NCBI GenBank assembly: GCA_001468855.1 | Contig: LDIV01000004.1 | Location: 1-41,020, forward strand | Length of the DNA stretch: 41,020 bases | DNA from: a candidate division TM6 bacterium UASB124 | GTDB taxonomy: Bacteria; Dependentiae; Babeliae; Babeliales; RVW-14 | Direction: 5' to 3' | Shown here: positions 15,227-24,250 of the stretch, one piece after another | How positions within the stretch are numbered: position 1 is the first letter of the stretch | How the letters are laid out: every line of letters begins with the position of its first letter | The notes under the pieces: model-generated | Told to the model about the DNA's origin: nothing | Databases searched by the model: none | Seen by the model: the letters and a program-made list of their open reading frames with translations, nothing else | Position numbers and translations under genes: made by a program

Positions 15227-16867
15227 ATGAAGAAAAGAATAGTATTTTTTTTATTTTTAATAAGTTCGATTTTATCGGTACCTTGGTGTATTTATGCGAA
15301 TAAATCGCCGCATTTTGTCTGTGTCATTGTTGTTGACCAGTTTGCTTACCATCATATCAAAAGATTGTCGCCATATTTTACTGATGGCTTTAGAACATTG
15401 TTAAAAGAGGGAGTGTCATTTGAAAATGCTTTTCATCCTCATGGCATTCCCACTACTGCAACAGGGCATACTACTATTAGTACTGGGGCTCTTCCAAAAG
15501 ATCATGGAGTTATCTTAAATAACTGGATTGAGGATGGGCAAAACGTTGTGTTTACAAAGGATAATCACCCTGAGTCTGCTGTTCTTACAAAAAAAGGAAG
15601 TGGGAAATATGGTTATTCAGCAAAACAATTAATGGTAGATAATCTTTCCGATCAAGTTATTTTAGGGTCTCGACCATATGCTAAAAATTATGTTTATTCA
15701 ATTTCATATAAGGCGCGTGCGGCTATTGGAATGGGGGGCAAGTTGGGTAAATGTATATGGTTTGATAAAAATTTGAAAAGTTTTACATCAAGTAAGGCAT
15801 ATTTCAAGACGATGCCAAGTTGGCTTGCAAAATTTAATAAAACACATGATATCAAAAAAGTAGGAGAAGTTGATTGGAGATTACATTTCCCAAGGGAAAG
15901 TGCGCCATATCAGTTTTATAATGTTGAAGATTATGAATTTACAAAGCAAGCTGATCATTTGGCCGGAGAGATTATAAAAATAGAGGGTGAGCAATACGAT
16001 AAAATTTATCAAAAAACTCCTGAATCTAATGGACTTTTGTTAAATTTAGCAAAAACTTGCTTGGATTTTAATTTTAAAAAAATGAATGATGATGATAAGT
16101 TTTTATTGTGGGTTTCACTTTCAAGTCTTGATAGGATTGGGCATATTTATGGTCCATATAGTCTAGAAGTAATTGATATGATTTATCATCTTGACAGGCA
16201 ACTTGGTTTTTTCATGCAATATGTACAAGATCGTGTTGGAGCTGACAATGTTCTGTTTGTTTTGACTGGAGACCATGGTGTAGCGCCTATTCCTGAAATT
16301 TTGCAAAGAAGGGGTTTTGCATCTGCAAAAAGACTAAATTCTACAGAATTAACAGAAGAGATGAATAAAATTGTCGAAGATAAATTTGGTATTAAAAAAA
16401 TTATTCAATCTTTTAAAGCTAATCAATTTTATCTTGATAACAACATAAAGAAGAGTTTGAATAAAGAGAAAATTGATCAGATTTTTGAGTTGCTTAAAAA
16501 TCATTTGCTAAAACAGCCTGCGATTAAAACATGTTGGACTAATCAGGAAATGGAAAAGGCAAAATTTCCTAAAAATTATTTTGAGCAGCTTTATAAAAAT
16601 CAGTTTAATGCAAAAAGAAGCGGTGATTTAATTTTTATGCCCCAGCCTTATTGTGAAATAATCAAACATCAAAAAGGGACGACCCACAGATCTCCATATG
16701 ATTATGATACTCATGTGCCTTTAATTTTTTATCAGGAAGGGGTGACTACTGGGAAAAAAATTAGGGAAAAGGTTTATATGACGCAGGTTGCATCAACTTT
16801 GGCAAAGGTTTTAAAAGTATCAAGTCCTTCTGCGGCTTCAAATGAGGTTCTTAGTAAAATATTTTAA
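15227..16867 (+). CDS. PafA-like alkaline phosphatase/phosphodiesterase, copy 2
   Basis: GGGGAG lies just upstream of the ATG at 15227, which is preferred over the TTG at 15215. The 546-residue protein has a signal peptide (about 1-24) and the same fold as the gene at 12703. Marks are VVDQF (Asp37), PTTATGH (Thr77, with the usual Pro of TxPGH replaced by Thr), SLDRIGHIYGP and LTGDHG. The phosphate-contact segment reads ISYKARAAI, which keeps the Lys-x-Arg pattern of PafA, unlike copy 1. The two proteins align along their full length, including C-terminal PYDYDTHVPLI, so they are old tandem duplicates. A strong terminator follows. The physiological substrate is unknown. Confidence 0.87.
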   Translation: MKKRIVFFLFLISSILSVPWCIYANKSPHFVCVIVVDQFAYHHIKRLSPYFTDGFRTLLKEGVSFENAFHPHGIPTTATGHTTISTGALPKDHGVILNNWIEDGQNVVFTKDNHPESAVLTKKGSGKYGYSAKQLMVDNLSDQVILGSRPYAKNYVYSISYKARAAIGMGGKLGKCIWFDKNLKSFTSSKAYFKTMPSWLAKFNKTHDIKKVGEVDWRLHFPRESAPYQFYNVEDYEFTKQADHLAGEIIKIEGEQYDKIYQKTPESNGLLLNLAKTCLDFNFKKMNDDDKFLLWVSLSSLDRIGHIYGPYSLEVIDMIYHLDRQLGFFMQYVQDRVGADNVLFVLTGDHGVAPIPEILQRRGFASAKRLNSTELTEEMNKIVEDKFGIKKIIQSFKANQFYLDNNIKKSLNKEKIDQIFELLKNHLLKQPAIKTCWTNQEMEKAKFPKNYFEQLYKNQFNAKRSGDLIFMPQPYCEIIKHQKGTTHRSPYDYDTHVPLIFYQEGVTTGKKIREKVYMTQVASTLAKVLKVSSPSAASNEVLSKIF

Positions 16868-16897
16868 AATAGGCAATTTATAATAAATTTATTTTTT

Positions 16898-16940
16898 AAC
16901 GGGTGTTTTTGGGAAGACAAATCACCCGTTTTAATTTTTA
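16898..16940 (+). terminator. Rho-independent terminator after the phosphatase/SOD block
   Basis: AACGGGTG (16898-16905) pairs with CACCCGTT (16923-16930) around a 17-nt loop and is followed by TTAATTTTTA. It separates the phosphatase-SOD-phosphatase group from the MATE gene. Confidence 0.75.
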
Positions 16941-17068
16941 TTCTTTACATGAAAATTAAATGGATTAGAATCTTAGCATGCGTTTATGCGCTAAATCGTG
17001 TATTTAGATTGTTAAATATTCTATAAAGTGGGTGTCTGCGGTTTTTGAATTAACCCAAAGGGCTGTGC

Positions 17069-18436
17069 ATGAGAACTTTAATAAATAATTTAAAAAAAGG
17101 TGATTCATTCAGAGAAATATTTTCTTACTGGCTTCCGGAGCTTATTTCTTCTGCCATTTTAATTTCGCTTCCTCCAATGATTGATGCTTACCTTGTTTCC
17201 GGGCTCAATTCAACTACAACTTATGGTGCGCTAGGAATGGCGGTTAATTTTATACATTTTTTAGTAAAGCTTTCTGAAGCTATTCCGGTTGCAGCAATGG
17301 CTGTTATTGGACGTTATAATGGAGGGCAGGATTATGATGAGTGTGGTAGATATATTTTTCCTACAATTTTTGCGAGTTTGATTATAGGTGTGTTTCAATT
17401 TATTTTAATTTTTATTGGCGCAGGTTTTTTATTCAGTTGGCTTGGAGTTCCACATAAAATGATGATAGTCGGAATTCCATTCTTAAAACTTAAATCATTT
17501 GGAGCTCTTTTGACTTTTATAGCAATGGCTTTGATTGGATTTATGCGAGCTGTTAAAAATACTAGAGTTCCAATGTTACTAAGTTTGTTTGGAGTTATAA
17601 TTTATACATTTTTTGATTTTGCATTAGTACATGGAAATTTGGGATTTGCTGCATATGGGTTACAGGGGCCTGCAATTGCAACCATAATTCAGTATTTTTT
17701 GGTTATAGCTATTTCACTTGGATATATATTTTATACGCCGGAGTATAAAAAGTATTTTGTGAACCTTAAATTTTTACTTTTTGATATGAAACGTGTATTT
17801 AATATTTTAAAACTCAGTTGGCCAATTATGATCGACAAGGGAACATTAGCTCTTTCGTATGTTTGGCTTTCCAAGATGGTCGCTTCGATGGGTAAATATG
17901 CAATTGTTACCTTTTCTGTAGTTAAAGATCTTGAACGTTTTGCGATATTGCCAGCAGTTGCGGGTGCTCAAGTTATAACATTTCTTGTAAGCAATAGGTT
18001 GGGTGCAAAAGATACGGATGGTGCAACCGCCAATATAAAAAAAATTCTTATTTTCACAGGTTTATTGGAATTAGTTGCGCTTACAGTTTTATCGTTCAAG
18101 GCAGGATTTTTTGTAAGCATTTTTGATCCCAAAAATAAATTCACAAACATGGCTGCAGCAATTTTGCCTTTAATTAGCATGCTAGTTATTTTTGATTTTA
18201 TTCAGCTTATTCTTGCCGGTGCGTTGCGTGGTGCTGGGGATGTCAAAGCGGTTATGTGGGGGCGTTTTATATCATGTGCTTTTTTCTTTGTTCCGATCTC
18301 TGCATTTTTTAGTTTGCTTCCAATAAAAAGTCAGGTAATAAAGTTTACCCTAGTTTATGGGTCATTTTATTTTAATACCGCTGTTATGGGTCTGATTTTT
18401 TTATACAGAGTTAAGAGCCGAAAGTGGGAAAAGTAA
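17069..18436 (+). CDS. MATE-family multidrug/cation antiporter
   Basis: This 455-residue protein has about 12 hydrophobic helices in two pseudo-symmetric halves. It shows MATE features such as LPPMIDAYLVSGLNSTTTYGALGMA in helix 1-2 (the family region where membership of the pore is decided), GRYNGG after helix 3, GFMRAVKNTRVPM between the two halves, and GALRGAGDVKAVMWGR near the end. Proteins of this family exchange cationic drugs or metabolites for Na+ or H+ across the inner membrane. The ATG has AAAGGG about 5 nt upstream. gatC follows 20 nt downstream, so the gene probably leads the MATE-gatC-gatA-dus-mreC operon. The substrate cannot be deduced. Confidence 0.9.
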   Translation: MRTLINNLKKGDSFREIFSYWLPELISSAILISLPPMIDAYLVSGLNSTTTYGALGMAVNFIHFLVKLSEAIPVAAMAVIGRYNGGQDYDECGRYIFPTIFASLIIGVFQFILIFIGAGFLFSWLGVPHKMMIVGIPFLKLKSFGALLTFIAMALIGFMRAVKNTRVPMLLSLFGVIIYTFFDFALVHGNLGFAAYGLQGPAIATIIQYFLVIAISLGYIFYTPEYKKYFVNLKFLLFDMKRVFNILKLSWPIMIDKGTLALSYVWLSKMVASMGKYAIVTFSVVKDLERFAILPAVAGAQVITFLVSNRLGAKDTDGATANIKKILIFTGLLELVALTVLSFKAGFFVSIFDPKNKFTNMAAAILPLISMLVIFDFIQLILAGALRGAGDVKAVMWGRFISCAFFFVPISAFFSLLPIKSQVIKFTLVYGSFYFNTAVMGLIFLYRVKSRKWEK

Positions 18437-18456
18437 AAAATAAAAAAGGTTAAAAA

Positions 18457-18756
18457 ATGGCTGATTTTAGTAAAGAGGAACTGCTCAAAGTTGCAAAACT
18501 TTCTGCATTAAATTTATCAGATAGTGAGATTGAAGTTTTTACCAATAATCTTGAAAAAGTATTGAATTTTATTGATCAAATAAAAGAAGTGAAAATTTCT
18601 GCGCAGGCTAATCCGATTGGGAATAAAAATATTTTGCGCGAAGATGAAGTAATTGAAACTGATTCAACAGATATTTTAAACTTGGCGAATGTCAAACAAG
18701 AGAGTTATTTTGTTGTTCCAAAAATTTTAGATGAAAATAAAGGTACAACATGCTAA
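18457..18756 (+). CDS. gatC: Asp/Glu-tRNA amidotransferase subunit C
   Basis: This 99-residue subunit clamps GatA to GatB in the enzyme that converts misacylated Glu-tRNA(Gln) and/or Asp-tRNA(Asn). Family features are FSKEELLKVAKLSALNLSD at the N-terminus, the LEKVLNFIDQIKEV helix and the extended LREDEV segment. It overlaps gatA by 7 nt, a typical coupling. gatB is not in this window. Confidence 0.92.
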   Translation: MADFSKEELLKVAKLSALNLSDSEIEVFTNNLEKVLNFIDQIKEVKISAQANPIGNKNILREDEVIETDSTDILNLANVKQESYFVVPKILDENKGTTC

Positions 18757-20201
18757 GTCCGTTTATCACAATCAAAGAACTTAGAGAAAAGATAGATAAA
18801 AAAGAGATAAGTCGAGAAGAAGTAACAAAATTTTATCTTGAGCGAATTAAGAAATATAATAGTAGTTTAAATGCTGTGCTTGAAAGCTTTCAAGATTCTG
18901 AACAAGATACAGAATCTAATTCAAAATCTAACGAGATTCTTGCAGGTATTCCATATCTTTTAAAAGATAATATTTGTCAGAAAAATAAAATCGCTTCTGC
19001 GGGATCAAAAATTTTAAGTAACTATAAAGCTCCATATGATGCAACAGTAAATCAAAGATTAAAGAAGGCAGGAGCTGTAAGTATTGGACGTGCCAATTGT
19101 GATGAATTTGCAATGGGTGCATCCGGTGAATATTCTGCATATGGACCAACCCGTAATCCTTGGGATGTCACAAGAGTTTCCGGTGGTTCAAGTTCTGGTC
19201 CAGGGGCTGCCGTTTCTGCTGGATTATCTCCATTTTCACTTGGTACTGAAACCGGAGGATCAGTCAGAAATCCTGCGTCTTTTTGTAACTTGGTTGGTTT
19301 ATACCCAACCTACGGGTTGCATTCACGCTTTGGAGTTATAGCGTTTGCTTCATCTTTCGATCAAGTTGGGCCGCTTACAAGAACAGTTTATGACAATGCA
19401 TTGGTGACGACAGCGCTTTCAGGAAAAGATCCAAAAGATTCAACCACTATTCAAATGCAACCAAAAGATTATACGAAAAATCTGGATGGGAAACTTCCTG
19501 CAAATATAAAAATTGGAATTATTAAAGATGCTCTTGCAGACTCAGGAATAGATCCTCAAGTTAGACTAGCATTTGATCAAGCCATTGAGCAGTTAAAAAA
19601 ACTTGGTGCGATTATAAAAATTATAGATTTGCCTCATCTAAAATATGGCAATGCTGTTTATTTTATTATTAGTAGAGCAGAGGGGGCTTCAAATTTGTTG
19701 CGTTATGACGGAAGTTTGTATGGGTTAAGAACAAAAGAGGCTGAATATCTTTTTGATATGTATTTAAAGACTAGACAAGAAGGGTTCGGCCAAGAAGTTA
19801 AAACTCGAATAATGACGGGTAATTACGTCCTTTCAGCGGGGCATAAAGATGCTTATTATAAAAAGGCGCAAGCTGTACGTGAAATGATAAGAGCAGATTT
19901 TGAAGCTGCATTTAAAGATGTTGATCTTCTTACAAGTCCAACTATTTCGATTCTTCCATTCAAAATTGGAGAGCTTGCTTTTGATCCAGTTGCAATGTAT
20001 TTGGCGGATCTGTTTACTGTTGCAAACTGTGCGATTGGAACTCCTGGAATTTCTATTCCATGTGGTTTTTCAAAAGAAAATCTTCCAATTGGATTTCAAT
20101 TCTTGGGTCCACGCTTGAGTGAAGAGCTATTATTTAAAGTTGCTTATGCATTTGAGCAAAGTACGGACTATCATTTAAAACACCCAACAAATTATGAATA
20201 A
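18750..20201 (+). CDS. gatA: Asp/Glu-tRNA amidotransferase subunit A
   Basis: This 483-residue amidase-signature enzyme releases ammonia from glutamine for the GatB kinase/amidase step. The catalytic Lys-Ser-Ser triad is visible as Lys72 (LLKDN), Ser148 (GGSSSG) and Ser171 (TETGGSVRNPA). The last motif differs slightly from the common SDTGGSIRQPA (Asp to Glu, Gln to Asn), and GLYPTYG replaces the common GLKPTYG. Other conserved segments are GRANCDEFAMG and SFDQVGPLTR. Full length. It overlaps gatC and precedes dus by 8 nt. Its presence implies that Gln-tRNA and/or Asn-tRNA is made by the indirect route, provided gatB exists elsewhere. Confidence 0.95.
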   Translation: MLSPFITIKELREKIDKKEISREEVTKFYLERIKKYNSSLNAVLESFQDSEQDTESNSKSNEILAGIPYLLKDNICQKNKIASAGSKILSNYKAPYDATVNQRLKKAGAVSIGRANCDEFAMGASGEYSAYGPTRNPWDVTRVSGGSSSGPGAAVSAGLSPFSLGTETGGSVRNPASFCNLVGLYPTYGLHSRFGVIAFASSFDQVGPLTRTVYDNALVTTALSGKDPKDSTTIQMQPKDYTKNLDGKLPANIKIGIIKDALADSGIDPQVRLAFDQAIEQLKKLGAIIKIIDLPHLKYGNAVYFIISRAEGASNLLRYDGSLYGLRTKEAEYLFDMYLKTRQEGFGQEVKTRIMTGNYVLSAGHKDAYYKKAQAVREMIRADFEAAFKDVDLLTSPTISILPFKIGELAFDPVAMYLADLFTVANCAIGTPGISIPCGFSKENLPIGFQFLGPRLSEELLFKVAYAFEQSTDYHLKHPTNYE

Positions 20202-20209
20202 CAAAAAAC

Positions 20210-21214
20210 GTGAGTAATCAAGTGAGTAACCAAGATTTTTGGCAAAGTAAAATTAAGATTGGCAAAGAAGAGTATTCGCGATTTATGTCGGCGCCGCTTG
20301 ATGGCATAACCGATTCTCCGTTAAGAAAATTGATTCGTGAATTTTCTCCGGAAGAGTTGCTCTTTACAGAAATGCGTCATGTTGCATCAGTGGCAAATGA
20401 GAGAACAGGAATTGCATTAAGATATGATCCAATAGAGCATCCAGTGGCTTTTCAGGTTTCGACAAGCAAAACTGACTTTGTTGATAAAGCCATAGAAAAA
20501 ATTTTAGCTGCAGGCTTTAAATCAATAAATTTAAACTGTGGCTGTCCTGCCAAAGCTGTTATCAAATCAAAGTGTGGATCAGCTCTGATGGAAGAAGTTT
20601 CACATCTTGAAATGTTACTAAAATATTTTATTAAACGTATCGACAATCGAGCATCGTTTACAATTAAAATCAGAGCAGGCTTTAAAAAAAAGAATGCCTT
20701 GGAAGTTGCTAAAATGGCACAAGACTGTGGTGTTGATGCCGTTATTATTCACCCTAGAACACAACCCGAGGGATTTGCGTCACGTCTTGATTATGAACTT
20801 GCACAGCAAGTTAAACAGACTTTAACGGTTCCATTGATTTTTTCAGGTAATATTTCACGTTTTGAAATGGCTCAAAAAGTCCATGAGTTAACGGGTTGTG
20901 ATGGTTTTATGATAGGTAGAGCTTTGTGGGGTGCTCCTTGGAAAATGCATGAGATGACCGAAGCGGCACAAGGCAAAACTTTTGAAGTTACTACAGATTT
21001 GGCTTTGAGATGTGCCTTAAAGCATCTGGATAATAATATTCGGTTTTATGGACCAAAAGGATTTATTCCATTCAAAAAGCAGCTGCCTCAGTACGTAAGG
21101 TTTGTAGAGCAGGCTTCAGAGTGGAGGCAAAAATTACTTAGATCTCAAACCGAAATGGAGATGCGAGAATTATTAGATCAGCTTATAAAAGAGAATAGTG
21201 GAGTGCGGATTTAA
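20210..21214 (+). CDS. dus: tRNA-dihydrouridine synthase
   Basis: This 334-residue FMN enzyme reduces uridines in the D-loop of tRNA. It has the TIM-barrel start SAPLDGITDSPLRKL, the catalytic Cys loop NLNCGCPAKAV, the FMN-binding IKIRAGF and HPRTQPEG segments, and the phosphate loop SGNISRF...DGFMIGRALWGAPW. A helical C-terminal domain follows. The start is GTG at 20210 or possibly GTG at 20222; neither has a strong ribosome binding site, and coupling to gatA 8 nt upstream is likely. The subfamily (A, B or C) cannot be fixed by eye; the order of motifs is closest to DusB-like enzymes. Confidence 0.9.
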   Translation: MSNQVSNQDFWQSKIKIGKEEYSRFMSAPLDGITDSPLRKLIREFSPEELLFTEMRHVASVANERTGIALRYDPIEHPVAFQVSTSKTDFVDKAIEKILAAGFKSINLNCGCPAKAVIKSKCGSALMEEVSHLEMLLKYFIKRIDNRASFTIKIRAGFKKKNALEVAKMAQDCGVDAVIIHPRTQPEGFASRLDYELAQQVKQTLTVPLIFSGNISRFEMAQKVHELTGCDGFMIGRALWGAPWKMHEMTEAAQGKTFEVTTDLALRCALKHLDNNIRFYGPKGFIPFKKQLPQYVRFVEQASEWRQKLLRSQTEMEMRELLDQLIKENSGVRI

Positions 21215-21215
21215 A

Positions 21216-22106
21216 ATGAACACGTATCTTAAAAAGGGTGTATTAGGACTAATTATTTTTTTAATATCTTTTTTTATAGTTAAACAGTTTTTGTTTTTTG
21301 AGAGTGGGGCTTTAGAGCGATTTACGAATAAAGTTACTTATCCTGTGGTTGTTGTGGCAAGCAGCGTTGCTGATTTTATTCAAAAACGTGTTGAACATAG
21401 GGAGACCTACGAGCAAATTAAGTCTGAGCTAAAAATTTTGAAAGAAAAATATAGCCAGCTTTATGAAGAGAATGTAAAAATTAAAGCACTGTTTAAATTT
21501 GATTCTGACAGTAAAGAGATTCGAGAATTTAAAGATCGATATAATCTTGACGGAATGATGATTTGCAAGGTACTGATTAAGAATCTAAAAAAAGATGGAC
21601 AGTTTTTTTTAATAAATAGAGGTTCTTTAAACGGAATCAAAAAAAATATGGTTGGAATTTATAAATTCCAGATACTGGGGAAAATAACGGAAGTACACGA
21701 CTATTATAGCAAACTTACTTTGATTACTGATGAATCATGTAAGGTTGCAGCGTTTACAAGTTCTACCAATGCAAATGGGATAGTAATAGGACAAAATCAA
21801 AAAAATCGTTGTAAAATGCACTATGTCAGCCATTTACTTGATATTGTCGATAATGATATGGTTCTAACAACTGGACGTGGACTAGTCTTTCCTGAGGGTT
21901 TTTGTATTGGGAAAATTGTAGAACATTCGCATTCTCGGAACTCACTTTATCACGATATTGACATTGAGCCTTTGATTGACTTCAAAACTATAAAATATTG
22001 TCTTTTAACAGCTTTCTCTCAAACGTGTTCTGCTGCGAAGTTTGATATGATGGATAATAAACAAACAAATACAGAGGATCTCTTAAATAATTCATCAAAG
22101 CAGTGA
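21216..22106 (+). CDS. mreC: Rod-shape protein MreC
   Basis: This 296-residue protein has one N-terminal membrane helix (about 9-25), a coiled coil (about 55-95, EQIKSELKILKEKYSQLYEENVKIKALF) and a periplasmic beta domain. That layout and segments such as FFLINRGSLNGIKKNMVGIY and GRGLVFPEGFCIGKIVE fit MreC, which links MreB and the PBP2/RodA elongasome. mreB, mreD and rodA are not adjacent, which is unusual. The ATG lies 1 nt after the dus stop; an in-frame GTG at 21198 would overlap dus. Presence of mreC, murI and the SpoIID-like gene implies that the cell keeps peptidoglycan. Confidence 0.82.
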   Translation: MNTYLKKGVLGLIIFLISFFIVKQFLFFESGALERFTNKVTYPVVVVASSVADFIQKRVEHRETYEQIKSELKILKEKYSQLYEENVKIKALFKFDSDSKEIREFKDRYNLDGMMICKVLIKNLKKDGQFFLINRGSLNGIKKNMVGIYKFQILGKITEVHDYYSKLTLITDESCKVAAFTSSTNANGIVIGQNQKNRCKMHYVSHLLDIVDNDMVLTTGRGLVFPEGFCIGKIVEHSHSRNSLYHDIDIEPLIDFKTIKYCLLTAFSQTCSAAKFDMMDNKQTNTEDLLNNSSKQ

Positions 22107-22240
22107 TGAAAAAGTACCCGTTAATCAGGAATAGCGATATAAGTTCTATTTTAGGTTGAAAAACAGTTTTTTTACTTTGCAATTATTTAAGTGTGAAATT
22201 ATGATCTTGTATGCAAGTTATTTGATATTTTTAATTAAAA

Positions 22241-22269
22241 TTGATAATCTGAAATTATTATGTTATTAA
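22241..22269 (+). promoter_or_regulatory. Promoter candidate for the deubiquitinase gene
   Basis: TTGATA (22241-22246) and TATTAA (22264-22269) are spaced by 17 nt, about 28 nt upstream of the ATG at 22298. Matches are 5/6 and 4/6 to the sigma-70 consensus. In such AT-rich DNA this is only suggestive. Confidence 0.3.
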
Positions 22270-22297
22270 AAATGGATTTAAATTAAATGGGGGTTTT

Positions 22298-24100
22298 ATG
22301 GAAAAATCGAATATTAGTCTGATTGTCACATTTCTAATTATATCAGCAGTGAGTAGCTTGCATGGAATGAAGCGCAAAGCTGTTAATCCAGGAGATGGTG
22401 TACCGGCGGAAAAGACCCAAGCGCAAGATCCTGCAAAACAAGTGTCTAAAAAATTAGTTGGTCTTATAAATAACGGGGACGGTTGTTTTGTGAATTCTGC
22501 TATACAAATTTTGTATAATATACCTGAGTTTCATAAATTTTTAGAAACACACATTAAATATTATGTTACAGATGAACTAAACGCATCTTTTTCTATTCCC
22601 TATCAATTCATAAAAGTATTTAAGGCGATGCAACAAAGTAAAGTTGCTAGTTGTGGGGATGCTGTGAACTTTAGGAAATTTGTTTGTAGCAACAGCCTAA
22701 ATCCGGACTTACGTGTAATGCTGTTAGGTCAACATGATTCAGGAGAATTTTTGAAATTGGTGCTTGAGCATTTTCAGTATTATACGAAGTATCATCTTGA
22801 TTTGCTCAATGTACTTGTGTCATTAATACCAAGCGATGATTCTGCTGTGCGTGATTTACTTAAAAAAGAGATTATTGATTTAGTGCTACTTGATATTTCG
22901 GATTTTAGAAATATAGATCGAATATCGTTTGATTATTTTGCTCAATGTGTAAAACGTAGCGTAGATGAATTTAGATTAAAAATTTCAAAAGTCAAATTAA
23001 AAGAAGCATTTCAACACAGAGATTTAAATAATTTTGCTCAATATGCATTATCTACAGAAAAATTGATTAATGATTTGGGCCGTCAGGAATCAGAAGAGTT
23101 TTTTGGTAAAATATCAGCGTTTATTGATGCGATGAATGCTTTTCATGAAGGTGTAGATGCCAAAGATAAAGCAGTTAGAGATGTTTTAGACTTATTTAAT
23201 CAGGTATCTGAGCATAATTTGTCAAATGAAATTAAACTGTTAACATTGCAAGCCTGTTTTGGAGAAAATAAAGATTGGGGATGGCTTAAAGATAAGATAA
23301 AATACTTGGAATTGACCGGTGCTGATACCATTTATCTTCGTAATGATTTGGTATTAAACAAACATTTAGATTTAATATTAGGAGGAATAAATTCTCCGGA
23401 AAGTAAAGAGCGAATAAATTTTGACTTGGGCAATATTCAAAGAAATCTTTCAGAATTTCGACGTCTTTTTTGCGCTAGAGTGAATGGCAATTGGCAAGTA
23501 TGTTTGAATTTGGTATCGCCTTTGGCGGTTGATTCTCAAGTATTGGCAGAAATTGCCATTCCATTGGAATCAGAAGCCGAATATAAAAAAGATTCTAGGC
23601 CACGTTTAAAACTAGAAGACTTACTGAATTTGTTTACACAGTTTGATGTTGTTGCTGATATGCCTGAAATTTTAATTGTACAACCCAAATCTTGTACTGA
23701 TGAAGATTGCACTTTGCCTGAAATTAAAAAGGTTGATGAGAAGACATTGAAGACTTTTGGTTTTGAGAGTTTTAGCGGTAAAAGTTTAAGGCGAGGCATG
23801 AAGTTCCCATTAGTTTATATGCCAGGACGAAGCGTTAACATAAGAAATCAGCCTTATGAATTGATTGGAATTATTTATCATAAAGGGGATTTGGTATCGG
23901 GAGGGCATTTTATAGCTGCATGTAAAAATGGATCTTCCTGGAAAATTTTTAATGATAGTAGAGTTTCTGCTTTTGATTGTTCATATATAGCAGATGGAGG
24001 TTTTACTGTACATGTTGCGATTTATCACAAGGTACAAAATGCTTCATCGTTACCCACTGTCATGGAAAATGTTTCCACGGGTTCTGATATAAAACAGTAA
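22298..24100 (+). CDS. Secreted ubiquitin-specific protease (USP/UCH-type deubiquitinase)
   Basis: This 600-residue protein begins with a hydrophobic export signal (about 5-23). The Cys box is LVGLINNGDGCFVNSAIQIL (53-72), matching the USP pattern GLxNxGNTCFxNSxLQ with catalytic Cys63. The His box is YELIGIIYHKGDLVSGGHFIAA with His537, followed by WKIFNDSRV, giving Asn552/Asp553 as third triad residue. Between the boxes lie about 450 residues, including CTDEDCTLPE. USP enzymes remove ubiquitin from proteins; free-living bacteria have no ubiquitin, so the target is presumably in a eukaryotic host. GGGGG precedes the ATG, and the gene stands alone with its own strong terminator. How it leaves the cell is unknown. 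Confidence 0.88.
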   Translation: MEKSNISLIVTFLIISAVSSLHGMKRKAVNPGDGVPAEKTQAQDPAKQVSKKLVGLINNGDGCFVNSAIQILYNIPEFHKFLETHIKYYVTDELNASFSIPYQFIKVFKAMQQSKVASCGDAVNFRKFVCSNSLNPDLRVMLLGQHDSGEFLKLVLEHFQYYTKYHLDLLNVLVSLIPSDDSAVRDLLKKEIIDLVLLDISDFRNIDRISFDYFAQCVKRSVDEFRLKISKVKLKEAFQHRDLNNFAQYALSTEKLINDLGRQESEEFFGKISAFIDAMNAFHEGVDAKDKAVRDVLDLFNQVSEHNLSNEIKLLTLQACFGENKDWGWLKDKIKYLELTGADTIYLRNDLVLNKHLDLILGGINSPESKERINFDLGNIQRNLSEFRRLFCARVNGNWQVCLNLVSPLAVDSQVLAEIAIPLESEAEYKKDSRPRLKLEDLLNLFTQFDVVADMPEILIVQPKSCTDEDCTLPEIKKVDEKTLKTFGFESFSGKSLRRGMKFPLVYMPGRSVNIRNQPYELIGIIYHKGDLVSGGHFIAACKNGSSWKIFNDSRVSAFDCSYIADGGFTVHVAIYHKVQNASSLPTVMENVSTGSDIKQ

Positions 24101-24130
24101 TTAATATTTACCGTAGTATTCGAATTTAAA

Positions 24131-24176
24131 GAGGGGTATAAAGTTGTCGATGACTTTACACCCCTCTCTTTTTATT
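24131..24176 (+). terminator. Strong rho-independent terminator after the deubiquitinase gene
   Basis: GAGGGGTATAAAGT (24131-24144) pairs with ACTTTACACCCCTC (24153-24166) with one mismatch and an 8-nt loop, followed by TCTTTTTATT. It isolates the deubiquitinase gene as a single transcription unit. Confidence 0.88.
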
Positions 24177-24250
24177 TTACCTTAATTCTAAAATATTTAG
24201 CAAAAAGTAGACGTATGGTGTTAAAATTTTTTAGTGAAAGATGTTGGGAT

